A stretch of 30,105 nucleotides of DNA. It comes from an uncultured Collinsella sp. (GTDB lineage Bacteria > Actinomycetota > Coriobacteriia > Coriobacteriales > Coriobacteriaceae). Of this stretch, positions 14,232 through 21,795 are shown one piece after another (positions within the stretch are counted from its first letter, which is position 1; each line of letters opens with the position of its first letter). Under the pieces are notes generated by a model. The model did no database searches and was not told the origin of the DNA. It saw only the letters and a program-made list of their open reading frames with translations. The position numbers were made by a program, and so were the translations under genes. The stretch covers positions 1-30,105 of the forward strand of contig URKT01000017.1 in the NCBI GenBank assembly GCA_900548495.1. The letters run 5' to 3'.

Positions 14232-16805
14232 CTATTTCGTCTTGCCGGTAATGAGCGTCTTAAGACCCAGGCCGATCAGACCCAGGCCCATGCGCACGCG
14301 ACCGGGGCGATGGCGCTCGATGGCCTTGGTCTTGCCGGCGGGCTTATCGCGACGGGCGCTCGTCTCGGGTGCGGGCTTGATGACCTGCGGATCGGGCTGA
14401 GGTGCAGGTGCAGGCTCGGGCTCAATGACGGTCGCCTGGACCTCTTGGACCTTGGGTGTGGCCGGCTGCGGCTCAGGAGCAGGGGCGGCTTTTGCCTCGG
14501 CGGCGGGCTCCGGAGTCGCAGTAGCGGGCTCGGGCGCTTTCTCCACGGCGGGCTCTGCGGCAGCCTCGGGCTCATTCACCGGGGGAGCTGCAACCGCTTC
14601 CGGTTTGGCGGCTGCCCCGTGTTCAACCTCGGCCTGAATGGCCTCCTCGGCCACACGTTCCTTCTCCTGTGCGCGCTGCTGCGCGGCGGCCTCGGCGTTG
14701 CGATAAGCGCGCTCCAGCAGAGCCTCCTGCGAGTTGAAGGGTTTCTCACCCTCTGCACGCTCCACGGGGACCCAGGTGCCGTCGCTCGTAAGGTTGCGGG
14801 CTTTCACGTTGTCCCGCAGCTGCATGCCCATGTACTCGTGCACCAGGGCGCGGCAGGTGGGGTCGAGCACGGGGAAGGCAATCTCCACGCGGTGCTCGGT
14901 GTTGCGCGTCATCATGTCTGCCGAGCTCAGGTAAATCATGTCCGAGTCCACGCCAAAGGCGTAAACACGGGCGTGCTCCAAAAAGCGTCCGACGATGGAG
15001 CGGACATGCACGTTCTCGGTCTTGCCCGGAACACCGGGCTTGAGGCACGAGATGCCGCGGATGATCATGTCTACGCGCACGCCGGCACACGATGCCTCGG
15101 CGATCTTGTCGATAACCTCGCGGTCGGTCAGCGAGTTGAGCTTAAAGAACACGCGGGCGGGCTCGCCGGCAAGGGCGCGCTGGATCTCGCGGTCAAGCCC
15201 GCGCATGATGAGCGGTTTCAGTCCGACGGGCGCCACACCCAGGAAGCGGTAGTCGCCGCGCAGGTTGCCCAGCGACAGATTGCGGAAGAACAGGTTGGCG
15301 TCTTCACCGATGCCGGGATGGGCTGTCATGAGCATAAAGTCGCTGTAGAGTTTGGCCGTCTTCTCGTTAAAGTTGCCGGTGCCCAGCAGCGTCAGGCGTG
15401 TAAGCGCCATGCCCTCGCGATAGGTGAGCTGGCAGATCTTTGAGTGGCATTTAAAGCCCTCGGAACCATAGATGACGGTGCAGCCGGCCTCTTCCAGGCG
15501 CTCGGCCCACTCGATGTTGTTCTGCTCGTCAAAGCGGGCACGAAGTTCCATGAGCACCGTGACCTCTTTGCCGTTCTCGGCAGCATCGATCAGCGACTCG
15601 CATAGGCGGCTCTGCTTGGCCACGCGGTAGAGCGTGATGCGCAACGAGATGCACTCGGGGTCATAGGCGGCCTCGTGCACCAGGTCCAAGAACGGGTTCA
15701 TGGCCTCGTAGGGATAAAAGAGCAGCTTGTCGCCCTGCAGCACCTGTTCGCGGATGGAGCGGGTCATATCGATGGTGGGGTTGGGCTGCGGCTTAAACGG
15801 CGTAAAGAGCAGCTCGTTGCGCAGGTGCTCGGGAATCTTGCCCTCAATGCCAAAGACGTAGCCCAGGTTGAGCGGGATATTGCAGGTAAAGACCGAGCGA
15901 CGCGAAAGCTCGAGCGCCTTGCGGATAGTCTTGAGCGTCGCCTTCTCGAGCGACCCCGAGACCGCGAGCACTACCGGCTGTAGGCGCAGGCGCTTCTTGA
16001 GAATACGCTTCATGTGCTGGCGGTAGTCCTCTTCCTCTTCGACGCCCTCGCCGTCCGGATCGATGTCGGCGTTGCGGGTGACGCGGATCAGCGCACGATC
16101 CAGCGGCTTATAGGAGCCAAAGCAGCTGTCCAGGCAGGCGAGGATGACGTCCTCGAGCAAGATGTAGGAGTAGGTGCCGGTGGGCGAGGGGATCTCGACC
16201 ACGCGGTTCATCGAGGCGGGAATCTCGATAAGGCCCAGCAGGCTCTCCTCGTCGGTGGCGCCGTCCAGACCACAGGCCAGATAGAGCGCGCCATTGCGCA
16301 GGTTGGGGAAGGGGTGGCGAGGATCGATGACCAGCGGCGAGATGACCGGCGACACGTAGGCCTGGAAGTAGCGGGTTACAAAGGTGCGCTCCTCGGGCGT
16401 AAGCGAATCGATGCGGGCGCGGTGAACGCCCAAGGTGTCGAGCTTGCCCTCGATGCTCTTAAAGATGGACTCCCAACGGGTAAGGAGCCCGGGCATTTCG
16501 GCCATGACAGCATCGACCTGTTCGGAGGCGGTCATATTGCTCTTGTTGTCGACAGGTTGTTTTTTGAGCTCTGCCAGATCGGACAGGCCGCCCACGCGCA
16601 CCATGAGAAACTCGTCGAGGTTAGACTCGAAAATCGACACGAACTTTAGACGCTCGAACAGCGGAACGGTCTCATCGAAGGCTTCGTCAAGCACACGGTT
16701 GTCAAAGCGTAGCCAGCTGAGCTCTCGGTTCTGCGTGTACGAGAAGTCGCGAGGCGGTTTGCGCAGCTTTGCGGCGGCTTGCTTTTTTTCGATTTTGCTC
16801 GGCAT
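14232..16805 (-). CDS. ppk1: Polyphosphate kinase 1 with long C-terminal extension
   Basis: This is an 857-residue Ppk1, which reversibly builds polyphosphate from ATP. Landmarks are NRELSWLRFDNRVLDEA near residue 26, the ESNLDEFLMVRVGGL segment, LMELRARFDEQNNIEWAE, the phosphohistidine region GFKCHSKICQLTYREG, GTGNFNEKTAKLYSD and NRxEHRVEIAFP-type motifs. The family core normally ends near 690 to 720. Here a further tail of roughly 160 residues is added: an Ala/Gln/Glu helix, then Ala/Pro/Glu repeats. It finishes in a basic segment with RRDKPAGKTKAIERHRPGR and a Gly/Leu-rich GLGLIGLGLKTL stretch. I chose ATG 16805; ATG 16811 is equally in frame and the ribosome site is weak for both. Confidence 0.92.
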   Translation of the reverse strand: MPSKIEKKQAAAKLRKPPRDFSYTQNRELSWLRFDNRVLDEAFDETVPLFERLKFVSIFESNLDEFLMVRVGGLSDLAELKKQPVDNKSNMTASEQVDAVMAEMPGLLTRWESIFKSIEGKLDTLGVHRARIDSLTPEERTFVTRYFQAYVSPVISPLVIDPRHPFPNLRNGALYLACGLDGATDEESLLGLIEIPASMNRVVEIPSPTGTYSYILLEDVILACLDSCFGSYKPLDRALIRVTRNADIDPDGEGVEEEEDYRQHMKRILKKRLRLQPVVLAVSGSLEKATLKTIRKALELSRRSVFTCNIPLNLGYVFGIEGKIPEHLRNELLFTPFKPQPNPTIDMTRSIREQVLQGDKLLFYPYEAMNPFLDLVHEAAYDPECISLRITLYRVAKQSRLCESLIDAAENGKEVTVLMELRARFDEQNNIEWAERLEEAGCTVIYGSEGFKCHSKICQLTYREGMALTRLTLLGTGNFNEKTAKLYSDFMLMTAHPGIGEDANLFFRNLSLGNLRGDYRFLGVAPVGLKPLIMRGLDREIQRALAGEPARVFFKLNSLTDREVIDKIAEASCAGVRVDMIIRGISCLKPGVPGKTENVHVRSIVGRFLEHARVYAFGVDSDMIYLSSADMMTRNTEHRVEIAFPVLDPTCRALVHEYMGMQLRDNVKARNLTSDGTWVPVERAEGEKPFNSQEALLERAYRNAEAAAQQRAQEKERVAEEAIQAEVEHGAAAKPEAVAAPPVNEPEAAAEPAVEKAPEPATATPEPAAEAKAAPAPEPQPATPKVQEVQATVIEPEPAPAPQPDPQVIKPAPETSARRDKPAGKTKAIERHRPGRVRMGLGLIGLGLKTLITGKTK

Positions 16806-16898
16806 ATGCATCTGTCCGTTCAGTCCCCGTAGAGGACGGTAGCCTAACACTTTTCACTATTGTCTCAATTTAGTCGACCGCTGGCACGGACGTATCGC

Positions 16899-16907
16899 GT
16901 GAACGGT
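16899..16907 (-). promoter_or_regulatory. Isolated LytTR-like half site far upstream of arcA1
   Basis: GTGAACGGT, read on the minus strand as ACCGTTCAC, resembles the repeats next to the arcA promoters. The ten bases TGAACGGTAT from 16900 are also the exact reverse complement of 17212-17221. No partner 21 bases away was found. The surrounding 16851-17361 stretch is A/T-rich, contains no credible gene, and seems to be regulatory DNA between ppk and arcA1. Confidence 0.35.
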
Positions 16908-17213
16908 ATCTTTACCTACTTCTTACGCTGCCAAGGCATGCAACTAACTGCCCAACTCGTTTGGAAACAATCTATATCCATACTCAACTGGTGAGGATGT
17001 ATGAATAAGAATGATTGCGATCTGAATATAATCGAATCCAAATTGAATCATGGACAAACGACATATATATGCAGAAAACCGTTTTAGCTATGCAATTCCT
17101 AAACATGAAAATATTTGTGCAATCTAGCTTAATTCCTTAGAAAAAAGAACATTTACCTTTGAAAACCTGCTTTAGAGAACCGAAGTGCATCATGGGGGAA
17201 TCATATGCGAAAT

Positions 17214-17243
17214 ACCGTTCATCGCACTTTGTTGACCGTTCGG
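17214..17243 (+). promoter_or_regulatory. Tandem LytTR-type binding site of arcA1
   Basis: ACCGTTCAT (17214-17222) and ACCGTTCGG (17235-17243) are direct repeats with a 12-base spacer, a 21-base period. Both fit the published LytTR response-regulator consensus [TA][AC][CA]GTTN[AG][TG] at all nine positions. The second copy ends 8 bases before the -35 element, a position expected for an activator. Confidence 0.65.
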
Positions 17244-17251
17244 GGGCGAGG

Positions 17252-17280
17252 TGGAATTGCGGGTGGAATTTGGATATAAC
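17252..17280 (+). promoter_or_regulatory. Promoter of arcA1
   Basis: TGGAAT (17252-17257) and TATAAC (17275-17280) are separated by exactly 17 bases. The same geometry occurs before arcA2 although the spacer sequences differ, which supports both as real promoters. The poor -35 suits activator dependence. Confidence 0.65.
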
Positions 17281-17361
17281 TAGAGCTGTCAGCAAGCAGC
17301 GTCCGCTATGGAAGGGCGCTGAGAGATTCGGCCGAAAGGCCCGAAAGAAAGGTAGGAGGCC
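17281..17361 (+). promoter_or_regulatory. Structured leader of arcA1
   Basis: The leader of about 75 bases contains GTCAGCAA, a possible AGCG...CGCT hairpin (17297-17320), then GGCC-GAAA-GGCC (17330-17341), and ends in GGTAGGAGGCC before the ATG. The arcA2 leader has matching elements in the same order with a longer second stem. The last 24 bases (17338-17361) are identical in the two copies. Confidence 0.5.
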
Positions 17362-18603
17362 ATGACGAAAGGTCTGCACGTGCCTTCCGAGATCGGCAAG
17401 CTCAGGAAGGTCTGCCTGCACCGTCCCGGCGACGAGCTCCTCAACCTGCCGCCCGACGAGCTCGAGCGACTCCTGTTCGACGACGTCCCGTTCCTGGAGG
17501 TCGCGCAGCAGGAGCACGACACCTTCGCCCAGATCCTGAGGGACCAGGGCGTGGAGGTCCTCTATCTCGAGAACCTCGTCGCCGAGGTGTTCGACCAGGT
17601 CCCCGGCGCCCGCGCCGAGTTCACCGACCAGTACATCGCCGAGGCCGGCATCCGCGGCCAGCACATGCCGCAGATCGTCCGCGAGAAGCTGGACTCCATC
17701 GAGGACAACCTCGAGTTCGTCAAGAAGACCATGGCCGGCATGACCAAGTCCGAGATCGACATGCCCCTCACGGCGTCCACGACCCTCGACTCCCTGGTCA
17801 ACTCCGAGTCCGAGTCCGACCTGATCATCGACCCGATGCCCAACCTCTACTTCACCCGCGACCCGTTCGCGGTCGTCGGCGAGGGCGTCAACCTCAACCG
17901 CATGTACTCGGTCACCCGCAACCGCGAGACCCTGTACGGCAAGTACGTCTTCAAGTACCATCCCGACTACAAGGACGTCTCGCTGTACTTCCGCCGCGAC
18001 TGCCAGTTCCACACCGAGGGCGGCGACGTGCTGAACATCAACGAGAAGACCCTCGCCGTCGGCATCTCCCAGCGCACCCAGGCCGCCGCGATCGACGTCA
18101 TGGCCCAGAACATCTTCTGGAACTCCGACTCCAAGGTCGAGCGCATCCTGGCCTTCGACATCCCGGTCTCGCGCGCCTTCATGCACCTCGACACGGTCTT
18201 CACCCAGATCGACGTCGATAAGTTCACGATCCACCCCGCCATCATGGGCACCCTGCGCGTCTACGAGCTGACCGCCGGCAAGAACCCGGGCGACGTGAAC
18301 ATCCGCCTGATCGAGGACACCCTCGAGCACGTCCTGGAGGACGCCACCGGCATCGACCAGGTCAAGCTGATCCCCTGCGGCGGCGGCGACCCGATCGCGG
18401 CCTCCCGCGAGCAGTGGAACGACGGCTCCAACACCCTGTGCGTCGAGCCCGGCAAGATCTGCGTCTACGCCCGCAACACCGTCACCAACGACGTGCTGTA
18501 CAAGGAGGGCCTGGACCTTCTCGTCGTGCCCTCCGCCGAGCTCTCCCGCGGCCGCGGCGGCCCGCGCTGCATGAGCATGCCCTTCTGGCGCGAGGACCTC
18601 TAA
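17362..18603 (+). CDS. arcA: Arginine deiminase, copy 1
   Basis: This 413-residue enzyme hydrolyses arginine to citrulline and ammonia, the first step of the ADI pathway. Catalytic landmarks are Asp167 in FTRDPFA, Glu219 in HTEGGD, His275 and Asp277 in MHLDTVF, and the nucleophile Cys403 in GRGGPRCMSMP. The length is normal. GGAGGCC precedes the ATG. The coding sequence appears identical to copy 2 (20449-21690), and identity continues 24 bases upstream and 2 bases past the stop, then ends sharply. Codons are almost all C/G-ending, more so than in the neighbouring arcT, which suggests very high expression. An ArcT-like gene follows after a strong hairpin. Confidence 0.97.
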   Translation: MTKGLHVPSEIGKLRKVCLHRPGDELLNLPPDELERLLFDDVPFLEVAQQEHDTFAQILRDQGVEVLYLENLVAEVFDQVPGARAEFTDQYIAEAGIRGQHMPQIVREKLDSIEDNLEFVKKTMAGMTKSEIDMPLTASTTLDSLVNSESESDLIIDPMPNLYFTRDPFAVVGEGVNLNRMYSVTRNRETLYGKYVFKYHPDYKDVSLYFRRDCQFHTEGGDVLNINEKTLAVGISQRTQAAAIDVMAQNIFWNSDSKVERILAFDIPVSRAFMHLDTVFTQIDVDKFTIHPAIMGTLRVYELTAGKNPGDVNIRLIEDTLEHVLEDATGIDQVKLIPCGGGDPIAASREQWNDGSNTLCVEPGKICVYARNTVTNDVLYKEGLDLLVVPSAELSRGRGGPRCMSMPFWREDL

Positions 18604-18663
18604 GGTCTTCAAGGACTCGTACGGGTCATAATACATACATCTAGCTGCCATTAGATGTCTCCC

Positions 18664-18700
18664 ATTGGGGCGGTGCGGGTTTTCGCACCGCCCCAATCTT
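18664..18700 (+). terminator. Terminator-like hairpin after arcA1
   Basis: ATTGGGGCGGTGCG pairs perfectly over 14 bases with CGCACCGCCCCAAT around a 6-base loop (18678-18683), followed only by CTT. It probably reduces readthrough into the aminotransferase gene, whose start is 52 bases downstream. Confidence 0.75.
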
Positions 18701-18752
18701 GTATGAGGAACGTCAACACGATTGGATGACTGCTTTTGTAAGGAGCTTGGCT

Positions 18753-19877
18753 ATGGACATCAAGACGATTGGCGTTGAGGAATGGCTCAACGTTTGGGAG
18801 AAGAGCGCCACGTGGGACATCGCCCAGTCGACGATCTCGTCGCTCACCATGGGCGAGCTGCGCGCGCTCGATGAACAGGACGGCGCCACGTTCTACGAGC
18901 GCCTGGACCGCGAGAAGATGAACTACGGCTGGATCGAGGGCTCGCCGGAGTTTAAGGCCGAGGTTGCCAAGCTGTATCGTCGGGAGGTCAATCCCGATCA
19001 CATTCTGCAGACCAATGGCTGCACGGGCGCTAACCTCAACGCCATCATGGCTGTGGTCGAGCCCGGCGACCATGTTATCGCCGAGTGGCCCACCTACGCG
19101 CCGCTCTACGAGATTCCGCGCACGCTGGGCGCCGAGGTCGAGTATTGGGAGCTTCGCGAGGAACTCGGCTGGAAGCCCGATATCGAGGAACTCAAGCGCT
19201 TGGTGCGTCCCAACACCAAGCTCATCTGCATCAACAACGCATCTAACCCCATCGGTACGGTGCTCGATGCCGATATGCTCGGTCAGATTGCCGAGATCGC
19301 CCGCTCGGTGGGCGCCTATGTGCTGTGCGACGAGGTGTACCTGCCGCTTGAAAACACTGAGTCCTTTATGTCGATGGTCGACGTGTACGAGAGGGCCATT
19401 GTCACCAACTCGTTGTCGAAGACCTATTCGACGCCTGCGGCCCGCGTGGGCTGGGTCGTGGCAGACGAAGAGATATCCAACCGCATCCGCACCTATCGCG
19501 ATTACACCATGATCTGCGGCGGTGTGTTCAACGACGCCCTGGCGACCTATGTGCTTGAACACAAGGATAAGATCCTCGAGCGCAATCGCAAGATCGTGTT
19601 TGACAACCGCGATATCGCGCAGGCTTGGATCGATACGCAGCATCGCGTTTCCTGGACGGCCCCGCAGGGCGTGTCCACCTCGTTCATCCAGCTGGATATT
19701 CCCGAGAACGACGAGGAGTTCTGCAAGCGCCTGCTGGCCGAGAGGGGAGTGCTGTTGGTTCCCGGTAGCCGCTTTGAGCTTCCCTGCGGCGCACGCCTGG
19801 GCTACTGCGCGAGCGAGGACGTTCTGCGCGAGGGTCTGAGGCTTTTGGGCGAGGCACTGGCGGAGTTCGATCGCTAG
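18753..19877 (+). CDS. arcT: ArcT-like PLP-dependent aminotransferase (fold type I)
   Basis: This 374-residue class I/II aminotransferase-fold protein carries YGWIEGSPEFKAEVAKLY, a TNGCTGANLNAIMA cofactor loop near residue 85, WPTYAPLYEIPRTLGAEVE, NNASNPIGTV, CDEVYLPLE and the PLP lysine in NSLSKTYSTPAARVGW. The substrate-carboxylate Arg is probably in GARLGYCASED. ATG 18753 has TAAGGAG 7 bases upstream; the longer frame from 18699 begins inside the terminator region. ArcT proteins of this fold are known in ADI operons of lactic acid bacteria but their reaction is not settled. The N-terminal VEEWLNVWEKSATWDIAQ region resembles PLP enzymes acting on arginine, such as MppP or VioD relatives; this is impression, not proof. 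It sits between the two arcA copies. Confidence 0.8.
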   Translation: MDIKTIGVEEWLNVWEKSATWDIAQSTISSLTMGELRALDEQDGATFYERLDREKMNYGWIEGSPEFKAEVAKLYRREVNPDHILQTNGCTGANLNAIMAVVEPGDHVIAEWPTYAPLYEIPRTLGAEVEYWELREELGWKPDIEELKRLVRPNTKLICINNASNPIGTVLDADMLGQIAEIARSVGAYVLCDEVYLPLENTESFMSMVDVYERAIVTNSLSKTYSTPAARVGWVVADEEISNRIRTYRDYTMICGGVFNDALATYVLEHKDKILERNRKIVFDNRDIAQAWIDTQHRVSWTAPQGVSTSFIQLDIPENDEEFCKRLLAERGVLLVPGSRFELPCGARLGYCASEDVLREGLRLLGEALAEFDR

Positions 19878-19927
19878 GATTCCGACGGCTCTCAAAGCCG
19901 CTCAAATCTGCCTGCGATTATCGATAA

Positions 19928-19964
19928 CAGACCCGTTTCCCATGAAGGGAGCGGGCCTGTTTTT
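19928..19964 (+). terminator. Terminator after arcT
   Basis: CAGACCCG...CCC pairs with GGG...CGGGCCTG with small mismatches around CATGAA, followed by TTTTT. It closes the arcT transcript. The A/T-rich stretch 19965-20448 holds no gene; it carries the regulatory sites of arcA2 described below. Confidence 0.75.
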
Positions 19965-20042
19965 CTATACCGAGAAGTCAAGTTGTTACAAATGGGGCCG
20001 TAAAGCGAGGCGGTATCCGCTGGGCCTTATACTGAGTTTCCG

Positions 20043-20072
20043 GTGAACGGTATCAAGCGTCTGGTAAACGGT
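20043..20072 (-). promoter_or_regulatory. Second, inverted tandem LytTR-like site upstream of arcA2
   Basis: On the minus strand ACCGTTTAC (20064-20072) and ACCGTTCAC (20043-20051) are direct repeats with a 12-base spacer, the same 21-base period as at the promoter. Each matches the LytTR consensus at 8 of 9 positions. It lies about 270 bases upstream of the arcA2 promoter. Confidence 0.45.
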
Positions 20073-20299
20073 AATTTATTTACCAGAAATGAATAGGACA
20101 AACTTTTTTCTGAATAAAAATGAAAATGGTTGAGACGCGGTGTGAACCGCTAATTCTATTCATAGCTTTATTGGAAATATGCAATTTGAGGATGGTTTAA
20201 CAAAGTTTAGTTCCATTTGATTTTAGGATTAAAACGCGTTTAAGCACGTAAATACGCTTTATTAAGATGAAGTGTGCCATGCGTGAAGTATATGTGTAT

Positions 20300-20329
20300 G
20301 CCGTTCACCCCCTATAAAAAACCGTTCGG
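20300..20329 (+). promoter_or_regulatory. Tandem LytTR-type binding site of arcA2
   Basis: GCCGTTCAC (20300-20308) and ACCGTTCGG (20321-20329) repeat with a 21-base period. The second is a perfect consensus match; the first has two deviations. The offset from the second repeat to the -35 element is exactly that of arcA1, while the intervening bases differ. Confidence 0.6.
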
Positions 20330-20337
20330 TGGCAAGG

Positions 20338-20366
20338 TGGAAGTATGAGCTGATTTTGGATATAAA
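20338..20366 (+). promoter_or_regulatory. Promoter of arcA2
   Basis: TGGAAG (20338-20343) and TATAAA (20361-20366) are 17 bases apart, as in arcA1. The leader 20367-20448 carries GTCAGCAA, a CCTC-ACAC-GGAGG type hairpin and GGCCCT-GACA-AGGGCC (20413-20428), then the identical GGTAGGAGGCC ribosome site. Confidence 0.65.
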
Positions 20367-20448
20367 TATGTCGTCAGCAATAACGCCTCACACGGAGGGG
20401 CGCTAACGAATCGGCCCTGACAAGGGCCCGAAAGAAAGGTAGGAGGCC

Positions 20449-21690
20449 ATGACGAAAGGTCTGCACGTGCCTTCCGAGATCGGCAAGCTCAGGAAGGTCT
20501 GCCTGCACCGTCCCGGCGACGAGCTCCTCAACCTGCCGCCCGACGAGCTCGAGCGACTCCTGTTCGACGACGTCCCGTTCCTGGAGGTCGCGCAGCAGGA
20601 GCACGACACCTTCGCCCAGATCCTGAGGGACCAGGGCGTGGAGGTCCTCTATCTCGAGAACCTCGTCGCCGAGGTGTTCGACCAGGTCCCCGGCGCCCGC
20701 GCCGAGTTCACCGACCAGTACATCGCCGAGGCCGGCATCCGCGGCCAGCACATGCCGCAGATCGTCCGCGAGAAGCTGGACTCCATCGAGGACAACCTCG
20801 AGTTCGTCAAGAAGACCATGGCCGGCATGACCAAGTCCGAGATCGACATGCCCCTCACGGCGTCCACGACCCTCGACTCCCTGGTCAACTCCGAGTCCGA
20901 GTCCGACCTGATCATCGACCCGATGCCCAACCTCTACTTCACCCGCGACCCGTTCGCGGTCGTCGGCGAGGGCGTCAACCTCAACCGCATGTACTCGGTC
21001 ACCCGCAACCGCGAGACCCTGTACGGCAAGTACGTCTTCAAGTACCATCCCGACTACAAGGACGTCTCGCTGTACTTCCGCCGCGACTGCCAGTTCCACA
21101 CCGAGGGCGGCGACGTGCTGAACATCAACGAGAAGACCCTCGCCGTCGGCATCTCCCAGCGCACCCAGGCCGCCGCGATCGACGTCATGGCCCAGAACAT
21201 CTTCTGGAACTCCGACTCCAAGGTCGAGCGCATCCTGGCCTTCGACATCCCGGTCTCGCGCGCCTTCATGCACCTCGACACGGTCTTCACCCAGATCGAC
21301 GTCGATAAGTTCACGATCCACCCCGCCATCATGGGCACCCTGCGCGTCTACGAGCTGACCGCCGGCAAGAACCCGGGCGACGTGAACATCCGCCTGATCG
21401 AGGACACCCTCGAGCACGTCCTGGAGGACGCCACCGGCATCGACCAGGTCAAGCTGATCCCCTGCGGCGGCGGCGACCCGATCGCGGCCTCCCGCGAGCA
21501 GTGGAACGACGGCTCCAACACCCTGTGCGTCGAGCCCGGCAAGATCTGCGTCTACGCCCGCAACACCGTCACCAACGACGTGCTGTACAAGGAGGGCCTG
21601 GACCTTCTCGTCGTGCCCTCCGCCGAGCTCTCCCGCGGCCGCGGCGGCCCGCGCTGCATGAGCATGCCCTTCTGGCGCGAGGACCTCTAA
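20449..21690 (+). CDS. arcA: Arginine deiminase, copy 2
   Basis: The protein is identical over all 413 residues to copy 1, with the same catalytic Asp167, Glu219, His275, Asp277 and Cys403. The DNA also looks identical by eye, from 24 bases before the ATG to 2 bases after the stop (20425-21692 against 17338-18605, 1268 bases). The promoter regions and downstream regions differ clearly. This pattern fits an old duplication whose coding parts were recently made uniform by gene conversion, or an assembly that copied one consensus into both places. Unlike copy 1 it is followed directly by arcB and the exchanger gene, so it heads the complete ADI operon. Confidence 0.96.
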   Translation: MTKGLHVPSEIGKLRKVCLHRPGDELLNLPPDELERLLFDDVPFLEVAQQEHDTFAQILRDQGVEVLYLENLVAEVFDQVPGARAEFTDQYIAEAGIRGQHMPQIVREKLDSIEDNLEFVKKTMAGMTKSEIDMPLTASTTLDSLVNSESESDLIIDPMPNLYFTRDPFAVVGEGVNLNRMYSVTRNRETLYGKYVFKYHPDYKDVSLYFRRDCQFHTEGGDVLNINEKTLAVGISQRTQAAAIDVMAQNIFWNSDSKVERILAFDIPVSRAFMHLDTVFTQIDVDKFTIHPAIMGTLRVYELTAGKNPGDVNIRLIEDTLEHVLEDATGIDQVKLIPCGGGDPIAASREQWNDGSNTLCVEPGKICVYARNTVTNDVLYKEGLDLLVVPSAELSRGRGGPRCMSMPFWREDL

Positions 21691-21702
21691 GTCTTTCCGT
21701 TT

Positions 21703-21750
21703 CCGGTGCGGTCCCCCTACAACCGCACCGGCTTCGCCCGTTAAACGGGC
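21703..21750 (+). promoter_or_regulatory. Two hairpins between arcA2 and arcB
   Basis: CCGGTGCGG (21703-21711) pairs with CCGCACCGG (21723-21731), then GCCCGTT-A-AACGGGC (21736-21750). No T-run follows either. They could stabilise the arcA2 message or partly attenuate transcription into arcB, giving more deiminase than carbamoyltransferase. Confidence 0.5.
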
Positions 21751-21795
21751 AACACTAATACTTACGTAATTCATTTCTTCGAAAGGAATCAAACC

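Noticed and set aside
14196..15443. A 415-codon plus-strand frame opposite ppk1
   Set aside because: Gly/Leu/Arg-rich shadow of the Ppk1 C-terminal tail and core; no family features.
17137..18696. A 519-codon open frame on the minus strand over arcA1 (and 807 codons at 20374-22797 over arcA2/arcB)
   Set aside because: Shadow frames caused by extreme C/G third-position bias of the arc genes. Low-complexity Val/Gly/Asp/Leu-rich protein without motifs; plus-strand genes have full catalytic motifs.
17338..21692. Repeated 1268-base arcA block as a composite transposon or IS-flanked unit
   Set aside because: No transposase, terminal inverted repeats or target duplications are visible; the repeats are the genes themselves.
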